Source: Prorocentrum cordatum (Eukaryota; Sar; Dinophyceae; Prorocentrales; Prorocentraceae). From it: a stretch of 64,000 nucleotides of DNA. The DNA is taken from the NCBI GenBank assembly GCA_963575745.1, contig CAUYUJ010015309.1:25607-89606 (forward strand), read 5' to 3'. The notes under the pieces were generated by a model. The model saw nothing but the letters and a program-made list of their open reading frames with translations. It had not been told where the DNA came from and did no database searches. Position 1 is the stretch's first letter, and each line of letters starts with the position of its first letter. Position numbers and translations under genes: made by a program. This document shows positions 42,301-50,984 of this stretch, piece after piece.

Positions 42301-42410
42301 GGAGGTCCGGCTGGGAGGGCGGCTCCTCGGAAGCGGCCTGTGTCTTGCTCGATCCTGGCGTGGCACTTCGACTGCGGCCTCGAGGGCGGGCTCTTGGGCC
42401 CCAGGGTTCA

Positions 42411-42555
42411 GTCGGGCCTGTCCCTCTACAGGAGAAATTTTAAACATAGAAAAAAGTCTTGGAATGTGTTTGTTTTTGATTACTTTTCGATATCTTGGCA
42501 TATTTTTTGGCTATTCTGTCAGTCCCGAGTCCGCCTGTAGGGGGACATGCCTGAC
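42411..42555 (+). mobile_element. IR-1 element, copy D
   Basis: GTCGGGCCTGTCCCTCTACA to CTGTAGGGGGACATGCCTGA. Outside these ends GGGCCCCAGGGTT and AACCCTGGGGCC are also inverted copies of each other, extending the arms. Confidence 0.8.
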
Positions 42556-42559
42556 CTAA

Positions 42560-43160
42560 CCCTGGGGCCATCAAGCAGGGATCCCGGGAAGAACAACGAC
42601 CCCCGGGGAAGCGGTCGGGACCTCTTGGGGCTGCGCTTTGAAGAAAAAGCAGGCCGTCGGATGTCAGGAGAGGGCAGAGGGGGCTTTTCAGCAGGCCTCT
42701 GCCCTCCTCGCGGACCCCACCCGAGAGGAGAGGGGAGTCCTCCTCAGGGGTCAGGGGAGCAAGAGGTCATGAGAATGACGCGTCCGAAGACTCCCGCGGT
42801 CTCCTGGAATTTCCGCTACCATTCCTGGCGTTTCACAGCAGAAGCGAGGGCCGCTAGATTTTGTAGCAGCTCCTGGAAAGCCTGCAGCGCATCTTGAGCC
42901 AACCCTACACCAGTGGCCGTCGGCCCATCCCTCCACCGTGCGATGGCCCGATCGTTCCGCGACTCGTGGGCCGCCTCGGGGGCCCATCGGGGCCCTCTTG
43001 GCCCGCTGTGGGCCTCTGTTGGGCCCGAAAGACACTGCGCGAGCAGACGCGCTGGGGCCCCGGATGCGCGCCAGGAGCCCCAGGGGATCTCCACGGCGTG
43101 GCCAGGGCGGGGAGGAGGGGATCCCAGTCGTGCGACGTCCTGATCTTTTTCAGGACGGCG
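42560..43160. other. Non-coding, no recognised gene
   Basis: Contains GGCCCGCTGTGGGCC-type palindromes near 43000. No family recognised. Confidence 0.4.
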
Positions 43161-43164
43161 TCCC

Positions 43165-43290
43165 TGCATGGAAGTCCCGACCCTCTCCCCGGGACCGGTT
43201 CTTCGTCCTGAGTTGTGTTTTGACGGTCCCATGAGGGCTCGGCGAGGGCCTCCAGGGGCCGAACACGGCGAAAAACTTGCCGTCCTGATT
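43165..43290 (-). mobile_element. IR-7 repeat, copy 3 (inverted)
   Basis: Read on the - strand: TTTTTCGCCGTGTTCGGCCC, CTGGAGGCCCTCGCCG, GGGACCGTCAAAACACAACT, GAACCGGTCCCGGGGAGAGG. Confidence 0.55.
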
Positions 43291-43487
43291 GTTTCACGAC
43301 GCGGTCGTGTCTGGGAGGGGGTCCAGTCACGTCCCGACTCGTGCCGGCGCGGTGTGGGGATGCCTTGGAGGGGCCCCGGCTTCCCAGACGGCGCCTGCGC
43401 GCATCGTGGCCCGACGAGGGGTGGGCGGGGGTGCGGGACCGGTCGCGGGCGTTCTCGCGAACGACATTTTCGGATGCGGCAGTCAGG

Positions 43488-43666
43488 CGATCGCAAACAT
43501 GGTTCGAGGTGGCGTGGATCAGCGACGGGTCCCGTCTCCAAGGGAAATCGCGGATCTCCGCCGCCGAGCGAGGCGGCGGCGGCCGCATGTTGGGGAGGGC
43601 ACCTCCCCAGATCCATGGATTTGGCGACCGCGCGCAACATCCATGGATCGCTGATCCCTGTTTGCG
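43488..43666 (+). mobile_element. IR-3 element, copy 1
   Basis: Left CGATCGCAAACATGG, right TGATCCCTGTTTGCG. The interior has GATCCATGGATTTGGCGACC and ACATCCATGGATCGC, an inner hairpin of two ATCCATGGAT palindromes. The same order occurs at 57422-57607. Confidence 0.65.
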
Positions 43667-43670
43667 TTAG

Positions 43671-43821
43671 GTCGGGCCTGTCCCCCTTCAGAGGGGTTTT
43701 GGACGAAAAATTAGACATACCCGAATCAGATTGAAAGATATTCAAGAATACTAAAAAAATCGTTCCCATATTATTTGTTGGCCATTTCGGAATGTCCCTC
43801 CTGTAGAGGAACAGGCCCGAC
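43671..43821 (-). mobile_element. IR-1 element, copy E (inverted)
   Basis: Ends GTCGGGCCTGTCCCCCTTCA and TGTAGAGGAACAGGCCCGAC. The interior signature AAATCGTTCCCATATTATTT is the complement of that in copies A, B and F. Confidence 0.75.
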
Positions 43822-43880
43822 TCAGTATTTGCGCGCCCCCAGAAAAAAAACGTCGCGCGGGTCGGTCGGGGCTCACGAAA

Positions 43881-44069
43881 CGGGGTCAATGCAGACAGGG
43901 GTCAGCCAGAGCGCCCAATATTGCAAGATCCTGCAGGGCCAGGATCGCATTGACCCGGGCTTGGGTGCAGGATCCTGCAGGATCCTGCAGGATCCTTCGC
44001 GTTGACCTGGATTTTGGCGCAGGATTATGCAGGACCTGGCTGACCCGGGTCTGGATTGACCCGGTTCAG
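43881..44069. mobile_element. IR-5 element, copy 3
   Basis: CGGGGTCAATGCAGACAGGG-GTCAGCCAG at the left. The right end reads CTGGCTGACCCGGGTCTGGA-TTGACCCGG, its inverse with few mismatches over 28 bases. The interior repeats GGATCCTGCA. Confidence 0.75.
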
Positions 44070-44204
44070 ACGATCCCCGAGTCGGATCTCGAGCCGAGCC
44101 TGCCGTAGCATCGCTCTCGTCCTGGAGGGGGCAGGGGGGGGCGCCGAGAGGCAGGGGTGCCCTCTCGGAAGACCGTGCCCCTGCCTCTGTGCCTCCCGGG
44201 CCAA

Positions 44205-44335
44205 GGATCGAGGAGGGTCGAGGAGGGTCGAGGAGGAGGATCGAGGAGGAGGATCGAGGAGGAGGAGGAGGGAGAAGGAGGAGGATCGAGAAGGATCGAG
44301 GAGGAGGATCGAGGAGGATCGAGGAGGATCGACCG
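44205..44335. repeat. GAGGATCGAG minisatellite
   Basis: GGATCGAGGA and GGAGGA units intermixed. Confidence 0.9.
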
Positions 44336-44340
44336 CCCAG

Positions 44341-44430
44341 GCTGGCGGGGCGCGTGGATGGTCGACCGCGTCGAGCTCCTGCTGGGCGACGGCGCGACCC
44401 GCGCGCACGGAGGCTCCGGCGGCGAGTACA
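44341..44430 (+). CDS. Possible exon, jacalin-lectin-like N-terminal part
   Basis: After an acceptor-like CGCCCAG the frame reads GWRGAWMVDRVELLLGDGAT and HGGSGGEYK. Jacalin-related lectins begin with a beta strand of the form 'I..I.V..G' followed by a conserved 'HGG.GG' loop, and this matches. Such domains bind carbohydrate. A GC-type donor (AAG|GCAGGG), common in dinoflagellates, would end the exon at 44430; otherwise the frame stops at 44483. A second lectin-like exon lies at 49390, but phases show the two cannot be joined directly. Confidence 0.35.
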
Positions 44431-44527
44431 AGGCAGGGCGGCCGAGCCGGAAGGAGCTGTGCTCCGCACTGGCAGTCCGCTAGGGGAGCATGAGGTCCAG
44501 GCCGAGGTCGGGAAGGGCTCGGCTTGA

Positions 44528-44683
44528 GTCGGGCCCGTCCCTCTCCAGGAGGAGTGTTCAGCAATAGTCAAACAAACATAGTCATGGGACGATGTTTGGG
44601 GACCATGTTTGAGCATTTTGGAGTACTTGTTGGGTATGTTTTATTTGTCGTCCAAAATCTCCCTGTAGGGGGACAGGCCCGAC
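44528..44683 (+). mobile_element. IR-1 element, copy F
   Basis: GTCGGGCCCGTCCCTCTCCA to CTGTAGGGGGACAGGCCCGA. The interior is AATAGTCAAACAAACATAG and GGGACGATGTTTG. Flanking DNA is duplicated in direct orientation (GCCGAGGTCGG...GGGCTCGG on both sides, about 28 bases), much longer than a normal target duplication. Confidence 0.8.
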
Positions 44684-44811
44684 TTCAGTCCAAGCCGAGG
44701 TCGGCAGGGGCTCGGTAGCTTTGCAGGCGTCTCGTTGCCTTTCTTAGTGGCGAGCACCCTCGTTGCACCTCAGTGTTCGCCCGTGCGGGTTCGTTTTGCC
44801 GATCCGGGCGA

Positions 44812-44950
44812 CCCGAGAGGAGGAGGGGGAGGAGGAGGAGGAGGATGATGATGATGATGAGGAGGAGGAGGAGGAGGGAGAAGGGAGGAGGAGGAGGGAG
44901 AAGGGAGGAGGAGGAGGAGGAGGAGGAGGAGGAGGAGGAGGAGGAGGAGG
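44812..44950. repeat. GGA microsatellite
   Basis: GGA repeats with a short GATGATGAT run. Confidence 0.9.
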
Positions 44951-45304
44951 CGCAAGGCTCGGCCGTTCCTTCGGATCTCACGGCCCAGCTTCGCACAAAG
45001 GGGCCCCGTTTCTTATGTATCGCTCTTTTTGCTGAGCAGCCCGATTGTGGGAGAACCCAGACGTGCTCGCGTCGGGGACAGAAGCAAGACGCAATGCTCT
45101 TGGCGGGCTCCAGACTCCCGGCACCCTCGCGTGGGGCCCCAGGAGGGTCAACGACACAATTCGGGGTGCAGACTCGGCCCTCAGGACACCGCAGGCCTGG
45201 GCAGTTAGAACAACCAAGTCGTAGCGCATGTCATGACACCTGGGAACCCAGCATTGAACAACACAAAAAAACTGGACGCCGCATGTCTGGGCAGCCCGGC
45301 TTTC

Positions 45305-45465
45305 GCCGGGCCCCTGTCTCTCTACAGGAGGAATATTCAAAAAATAGTCAAACAATAGTCGGGGGACGATTGTTTTGTTTATTATGTTCGCCCATGTTGG
45401 GTATTTTTGTTGGCTATTTTGAAATTTTCGCCCAAGATCTCCCTGTAGGGGGACACGCCCCCGAC
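45305..45465 (+). mobile_element. IR-1 element, copy G
   Basis: GCCGGGCCCCTGTCTCTCTA to CTGTAGGGGGACACGCCCCC-GAC. Interior AATAGTCAAACAATAGTCG and GGGGACGATTG. Confidence 0.8.
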
Positions 45466-45611
45466 TTACAGCTGGGCCGAGCGGAGCCGGCACACAGAGC
45501 AAGGAGCCCGCGGGGGCCCGCGCGGACTTCCCGGGCCAGCGCTGGGCCCTCGCCGCCTAGCGCGCTCCCAGGAACTGCTAGGCGCCTTCGCGTATCCCTG
45601 GTTCGTTTTAG

Positions 45612-45786
45612 GTCGGGCCTGTCCCCCAAAGGGGGGATTTTCGGCGAAAAATGAACCACTCCCCAAAAATAATTTAACAATGCTCCGAAAATAGTCGGGG
45701 GACTATCTTATGAGTATGTTTTAAACCATTTAGGGGTACTTGTGTTTTTTTCGTCGAAAATCCCCCTGTAGGGGGACACGCCCGAC
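45612..45786 (+). mobile_element. IR-1 element, copy H, longest arms
   Basis: The arms match over about 41 bases: GTCGGGCCTGTCCCCCAAAG then GGGGGATTTTCGGCGAAAAA at the left, and the inverse of GTCGGGCGTGTCCCCCTACA then GGGGGATTTTCGACGAAAAA at the right. This defines the family's full terminal repeat. Confidence 0.85.
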
Positions 45787-45899
45787 AGAAGGTCAGTTCC
45801 CCACTCAGTTTCAGTTCCTCCTGCCATCCCCTGCCGCTGGGCCGCTGCGTGAGGCCTCGGCTTGCCGCGTAGCTGTTGCCTTGCGCGTCGCCTCTGCCT

Positions 45900-46220
45900 A
45901 AGTTGTCTCTGTGTAGCCCGCTTTGGCCTGACTCGCCGCTGGCGCGCTCGCCCGCGGCCGCTGACTAAAAAGCATCCCTGGTTAGTCACCGCTTTAGGTT
46001 TAATTTGTCTTTTTTGCGCGGCCCGCTCTGACTGAACTCGCCGCTGACGCTCTCGCCTGCGGCCGCAGACTAAAAAAGTATCCCTAGTTAGTCGGCTCTT
46101 GCGCGGCCCGCTCGGACCTGACTCGCCGCTGGCGCCTTCGCCTGCGGTCGCGACGAACAATATTCCTGGTTAGTGGCAGCTCTGGACGGCGCGCGGCCTT
46201 TCCGCTTGCGCTCGCGATCA
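45900..46220. repeat. Degenerate ~80-110-bp repeat with ATCCCTGGTTAGT
   Basis: GGCCGCTGACTAAAAAGCAT-CCCTGGTTAGTC recurs near 45957, 46062 and 46150, with GCGCGGCCCGCTC-GAC and CTCGCCGCTGRCGC between. Confidence 0.75.
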
Positions 46221-46394
46221 AAAGCGCATCCCCATCAGCCCATTCAGAAACGATGTCCAGGCGAGTTGAGGTGATCAGGGAAGTGCGGGGTCAAAGAGGT
46301 GTACGGCCGAACCGTGCGAAGGAGGGATGAGGAGAAGGAGGAGGCTGAATGGATGGACGAGGGAGTGGGGAGAAGGAGTATTGATAGGATACTG

Positions 46395-46490
46395 AGAGGA
46401 GGAGGAAGAGGAGGAGGAGGAGGAGGAGGAGGAGGAAGAGGAGGAGGAGGAGGAGGAGGAAGGAGGAAGGAGGAGCAGGAACAGGAGGGC
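46395..46490. repeat. GGA microsatellite
   Basis: GGA repeat with GAA variants. Confidence 0.9.
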
Positions 46491-46509
46491 GAGAAAAAGG
46501 GCCAGAGAT

Positions 46510-46790
46510 CTCTTGGATGCCTCCCGGCACCTCTTGGCATACCTCCTGGGCGTTTCTTGGAGGCCTCTTGGGACGTCGTGGGGGTCTCCCGGCGGTCCTG
46601 GGGGGTTTTGGGCGTCTTGGGTGCCTCGGGGGGGCCTCCTGGGGCCGCTTGGGGTCCTCTTGGGGGCGTCCTGGGGACATCCTGGGGGCCTCTTGGGGCC
46701 ATCTTGGAGCCATCTTGGGGCCTTTGGGGGGCCTCTTGGGGCTTCCTGGACGCCTCTTGGGGCCATCTTGGAGGACATCGATCAAAGAAA
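46510..46790. repeat. Degenerate CTTGGGGCC-type repeat
   Basis: Units such as GGGCCTCTTGGGGCCATC and TTGGAGCCATCTTGG. Confidence 0.75.
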
Positions 46791-46948
46791 GGGGGTTCCT
46801 GAGTTAGCCTCGCCCCCCCTGGAGGTCAACATGGGGCCAAAACCTTAGTAAAACCAGTGATTTTCGCTTCCTCGCCGAACCGTTTTGGACGCTCCGACAC
46901 CTCGCGGCCCCCCCCGTCCAAGTCCAGGGGAGGGGGTAGGGGGAGGGG

Positions 46949-47109
46949 TCAAGTTACCCCCTCCCCGCTCGCAAGCCTTTCGCTCACTCCCACCCGCCCT
47001 CCCAACACATACGTAACACCCGAGTCTGGCCCGAGGCTCAGCATATTCAGCAGTCGTCTTTGGATGGGCAGCTACTGGAGGCCAATCCGCCGCCGCCGCC
47101 GCCGCCGCC

Positions 47110-47144
<35 letters not shown>

Positions 47145-47344
47145 TGCCGCCTGCCGCCTGCCGCCTGGCCGCCTGCCGCCTGCCGCCGCCGCCGCCGCCG
47201 CCGCCGCCCCCCGCTGCTTAACCGCCGCCGCAGCCGCAGCCGCAGCCGCTGCCGCCGCCACCGCCGCCGCCGCCGCCGCCGCCACCGCGCGCCGCCCGCC
47301 GCCGCCGCCGCCGCCGCCGCCCCCGCCCGCCGCCGCCGCCGCCC

Positions 47345-47378
<34 letters not shown>

Positions 47379-48219
47379 AGCCGCCGCCGCCGCCAAGTGT
47401 ACTCTGTATTGTTTTTTGACAGGGATGGTGGGGGGGGGCCGCATCGGGTTGGCTGCGCATGTTCCGAATTTGGAGGCAACGTGTGTGTTTGTATGGTTTT
47501 TTTAACCAGTGATAGTGGGGGGGGTCGGCATGGACCCTGGTTGTCCCCCAGTCGCCTGGGTGAGGGGGTGTTTACTAATAGGGAACAGTGATCAAGACGC
47601 CTTCCCCGCCCGCAAGCCGTCTCGCTCATTCCCACCCGCCCTCCCAACACATACGTAACACCCGAGCCTGACCCGAACCGCAGCACATTCAGCAGTTGTC
47701 TTTGGATGGCCAGCTACTGGGGGCCATCCGCCGCCGCCGCCGCCGCCGCCGCCCGCCGCCGCCGCCGGCGCCGCGCCGCGCCGCCGCCGCCAACGCTGTC
47801 CGCCTGCCGCCGCCGCTGCGCTGCCCGCCGCCGCCGCCCCCGCTGCCAAATCGCCGCCGCCGCAGCCGCTGCCGCCGCAGTCGCTGCCGCCACCGCTGCC
47901 GCCGCCGCCGCCGCCGCCGCCACCGCCGCAGCCGCCGCAGCCGCTGCCCCCGCCGCAGCCGCCGCAGCCGCCGCCGCCGCCAACAGTACTCAGTATTGTT
48001 TTTTGACGGACGGTGGGGGGAGGCCGCATCGGGTTCGCCGCGCATGCTCAGAATTTGGAAACCGAGTGTTTTTTGTATTGCATCTTACCATGGATGGTGG
48101 GGGCAGAGTGTGTTTTGTATTGTTCTTACAAACGATGGTGGGGGGGGGCTCTCATGGACCTGGGTTGGCTCCCGGTCGCCTGGGGGAGAGAGTGTATATT
48201 AATAGGGAACAGTGATAGA
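46949..48219. repeat. Tandem duplication, ~640-bp units with GCC cores
   Basis: Unit 1 (46949-47591) and unit 2 (47592-48219) share CTCCCAACACATACGTAACA, GTCTTTGGATGG-CAGCTACT, a GCC array, GTATTGTTTTTTGAC, GGCCGCATCGGGTT and AATAGGGAACAGTGAT. The GCC arrays (47085-47395 and 47728-47985) carry GCAGCC and GCTGCC variants. Ala/Gly/Arg frames are artefacts. Confidence 0.92.
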
Positions 48220-48289
48220 CCCTTCCCAGAAGAGGATGAAAAGGGGTTGGCAGAGGAACCGCCCTAAACCACCTACGCCCAGAAGGCTG

Positions 48290-48592
48290 GGGGGATTCTG
48301 CGTGGGCCTCCGGGCGTCCATGTCTGCGCCGTTCCCTGCTGGTGGGATTCTGCGTGGGCATCCGGGCATCCATGTCTGCGCCGCTCCCTTTGTCCTCCCA
48401 TGAACACCCGCCTTGGGGGCACGTCGGCCTCGGCATCCCCTCTCGAGAGGTCGACGATGCGATAGGCCCCCCAGCGGTTCATGTCTGCGCCGCTCTTTTT
48501 GCCCTGCTATGGACACCCGCCTGGGGGGCGCATCGGCCTCGGCATCCCCTCTCGAGAGGTCGACGACACGATAGGCCCCCCAGCGGGGGCCA
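48290..48592. repeat. Short tandem duplications
   Basis: GGATTCTGCGTGGGC-TCCGGGC-TCCATGTCTGCGCCG is doubled (48293, 48345; ~53 bp). CGGCCTCGGCATCCCCTCTC-GAGAGGTCGACGA-CGATAGGCC is doubled (48425, 48533; ~108 bp). Confidence 0.85.
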
Positions 48593-48691
48593 GAAGCGCG
48601 GCTGCCCGGACCTTGCCCTGCCGGCAAGGGCGTGGAGCGGCTGGAGCCAGGCGATCGGGCCAAGGGGGACACATCGAAGGAGAGAAAACGC

Positions 48692-48850
48692 CATAAACAT
48701 AAACTTTTGGGTCTCCCCGCGGATTTCTTGGATCCGCGCTGGGCCCTCCTGGCGGCGCGTCCGGCGCCGCCCCTGGCGCGCTCTGCGCGCCAGGGGGTTC
48801 CAGCGCAGCTCCAAGAAGTCCGCACGGAACGCCAACAGTTTATACACGTT
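48692..48850. mobile_element. IR-6 element, copy 4, most complete
   Basis: The arms pair over about 50 bases: ATAAACTTTTGG, GCGGATTTCTTGG, ATCCGCGCTGG against the inverse of ATAAACTGTTGG, GCGGACTTCTTGG, AGCTGCGCTGG. The core holds a GGCGGCGCG/GGCGCCGCC pair and the perfect hairpin CTGGCGCGC-TCT-GCGCGCCAG (48773-48793). Confidence 0.7.
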
Positions 48851-48884
48851 GATGGCGATGCGCGCACCCACGGGAGGATGAGGA

Positions 48885-49117
48885 GGTCCTCCTCCTCCTC
48901 CTCCTCCTCCTCCTCCTCTCCTCCTCCTCCTCCTCCTCTCCTCCCCCTTCCCCTCCTCCTCCTCCTCCTCCTCCTCCTCCTCCCTCCTCCTCCTCCTCCG
49001 CCTCCTCCTCCTCTCCTCCTCCTCCTCCTCCTCCTCCTCCTCCTCCTCCTCCTCCTCCTCCTCCTCCTCCTCCTCCTCCTCCTCCTCCTCCTCCTCCTCC
49101 TCCTCCTCCTCCCTCTC
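48885..49117. repeat. TCC microsatellite
   Basis: Over 200 bases of CCTCCT. Confidence 0.93.
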
Positions 49118-49249
49118 CGATGGTAGTGGTGGTGGCAAATGGACCCATCAACAACAGCGGACACAAGGGGGGCGGTACGACATCTGCGTGCAGGCAGCTG
49201 GCCTCGGCCCCGCCGCCCGGCGCCTCCCTCTATCTGCATTGGCGCCAGC

Positions 49250-49350
49250 CCCCTCCTCCTCCTCCTCCTCCTCTCCTCTTCCTCCTCCTCCTGCTCCTCC
49301 TCCTCCTCCTCCTCCCCCTCCTCCTCCTCCTCCTCCTCCTCCTCCTCCCT
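49250..49350. repeat. TCC microsatellite
   Basis: CCTCCT repeat before the lectin-like exon. Confidence 0.9.
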
Positions 49351-49389
49351 TCTGTGCTCCCCCCCCCCCGCCCTTTGGGCCGACCCCAG

Positions 49390-49505
49390 GCGAGCACCTG
49401 CAGCAAGTGGAGCAGTTCCCCGGCCAGGGCGGCTTCCTGGGGGCCGCCCTTCACTTCGTCACCTCGCGCGGCCGCCGCATCGAGCTCAACGGGCACTCTG
49501 GGAGC
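49390..49505 (+). CDS. Possible exon, jacalin-lectin-like C-terminal part
   Basis: After CGACCCCAG the frame reads GEHLQQVEQFPGQGGFLGAA, LHFVTSRGRRIELNGHSG. The jacalin fold's second half has 'E.I..V.G.......I..L.F.T..GR....G', which this follows. The 3' limit is uncertain. Together with 44341-44430 it suggests that a sugar-binding protein gene, or its remnants, spans this part of the scaffold. Alternatives are unrelated beta-rich repeats. The identification is by pattern only. Confidence 0.35.
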
Positions 49506-49609
49506 AAACACGATAAATCAAAGGGTACGCCGCCATGGGGGACCCCGTCGGCGTGTGACTGCCGAAGGGGCACCAGGCTTTCGGGCAAAGACGAAGGTGC
49601 AGCACGCTG

Positions 49610-49775
49610 CGTACAGTGGAGGCCCCTGCCAAGAAACGCCCTGCTCGCCTCCAGGGCGCCCTGGCTCTCGAGGGCTCTGCTGTGGAAAGCGCGACGCTCC
49701 CGCATCCACAGCCAATGGGCGTCCTGGGGTCTCAGGGTTGGGTTTCTTGTGGAGGGTCTCTTGTGGACTGGCCTC
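49610..49775 (+). repeat. Dispersed repeat shared with 11505-11690
   Basis: TACAGTGGAGGCCCCTGCCA, GCGACGCTCCCGCAT, GGGCGTCCTGGGGTCTCAGG, GTTGGGTTTCTTGTGG. Confidence 0.6.
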
Positions 49776-50019
49776 CATTATGACGCCCATTGATCACAGT
49801 GAGGGGCCCGAGCGGTCTCGCACACTCCTTGGTTCGTGGCTGCAGGGGTGTACCGCGGTGCGGCTTGTCGTTGCTGACAACTCGTGACAGGATCTTTGGT
49901 CAGCCTTGATGTGTGGAAGATTGGCGGAGCGCTCTCGTTCGAGCGCAGGCGACGTTGTTTGTCAATCCGAGGCTCAAGCTCTAGCGCGGGCTTCCGTCCA
50001 AACGATTGCTGTTGAAGGC

Positions 50020-50830
50020 CCGCCGACAACGACAACGGCTCCCACCTGATTTCCCCTCGCAATTTATTCAGGTTCCCCGCTGCCGCTCGATATCCCCTCG
50101 CGATGTACCAGGGACTCGCGCTCTCGCCTGGGACTTCTTCCCTGACTACTTCTGTGAGCCCGTTGACGGCCCGGCTGCAGCAACAACGTCTTCCGCCAGA
50201 GACTTTCTCGCGATCTAATCAGGAGCCTGCTCCCTCCCGAGACGCCCCACCCTTTACCTCTGCGTCGTGACAGTTGTTTATGCAAAAAACACGCTGTGCG
50301 CCTGAAGGCGAGGCTGCAACCACAACGGCTCCCGCCTTATACTATCTCACAATGTATTCAGGACCCAGGCTCTCGCCCAGCACCTCCTTGCAATGTATTC
50401 CCGAATCGTGCCCCCTGTGGCCCCGCCTGAGCCTGCCTTTTCCTGGCTCCACGGTCGCCGCGAGGTTATGCCTACGCGACATGAGCGTTTTACCACGTCG
50501 GGGCTTACTCAGTGGACGGGCTGCGTTCATAGACTTAGTGAGCGGGTGCGAGGGAGACGGAGAATTGCATGAACATCGAATTCGCCCGCTGGATCACAGT
50601 GTTATTCGCGGATTGTTTTTAATGCAACAGACAAGTCTTGTTGGTACCCCCTTTGATGCCAAGGGAAATGTTTCATTCGTGTGAAATTGTATTCCCGGTG
50701 CTCGAACCTTTTTCACAAGGGAACGTCTTGGCTCTCCAAATCGTGTCCCTGGCCCTCGGCTTACAACAACAGCGTCTCCCGCCTGATGCTGCCCCTCAAT
50801 GTGTTTTGCGTCCCTCCTGTGCGTTGGGAT
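50020..50830. repeat. Degenerate ~150-bp repeat with ACAACGGCTCCCGCC
   Basis: GCAACAACAACGGCTCCCGC-CTGAT and CCCTCGCAATGTATTCAGG-like text recurs near 50025, 50180, 50320 and 50765. Highly diverged. Confidence 0.6.
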
Positions 50831-50869
50831 CTCGCTTTGCATAGAGCGCTGTGGCTTCCAAGGGTGCCC

Positions 50870-50905
50870 TTGCCCTCCTCCTCCTCCTCCTCCTCCTCCT
50901 CCTTT
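50870..50905. repeat. TCC microsatellite
   Basis: Short CCTCCT run. Confidence 0.9.
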
Positions 50906-50984
50906 CTCCCCTGCATCCTTGCCTCCCTTGCGCGTACCTCTCCCATGGGAGGGGGGGGGAGAAACTGCGCACTCGTCGCCACGT

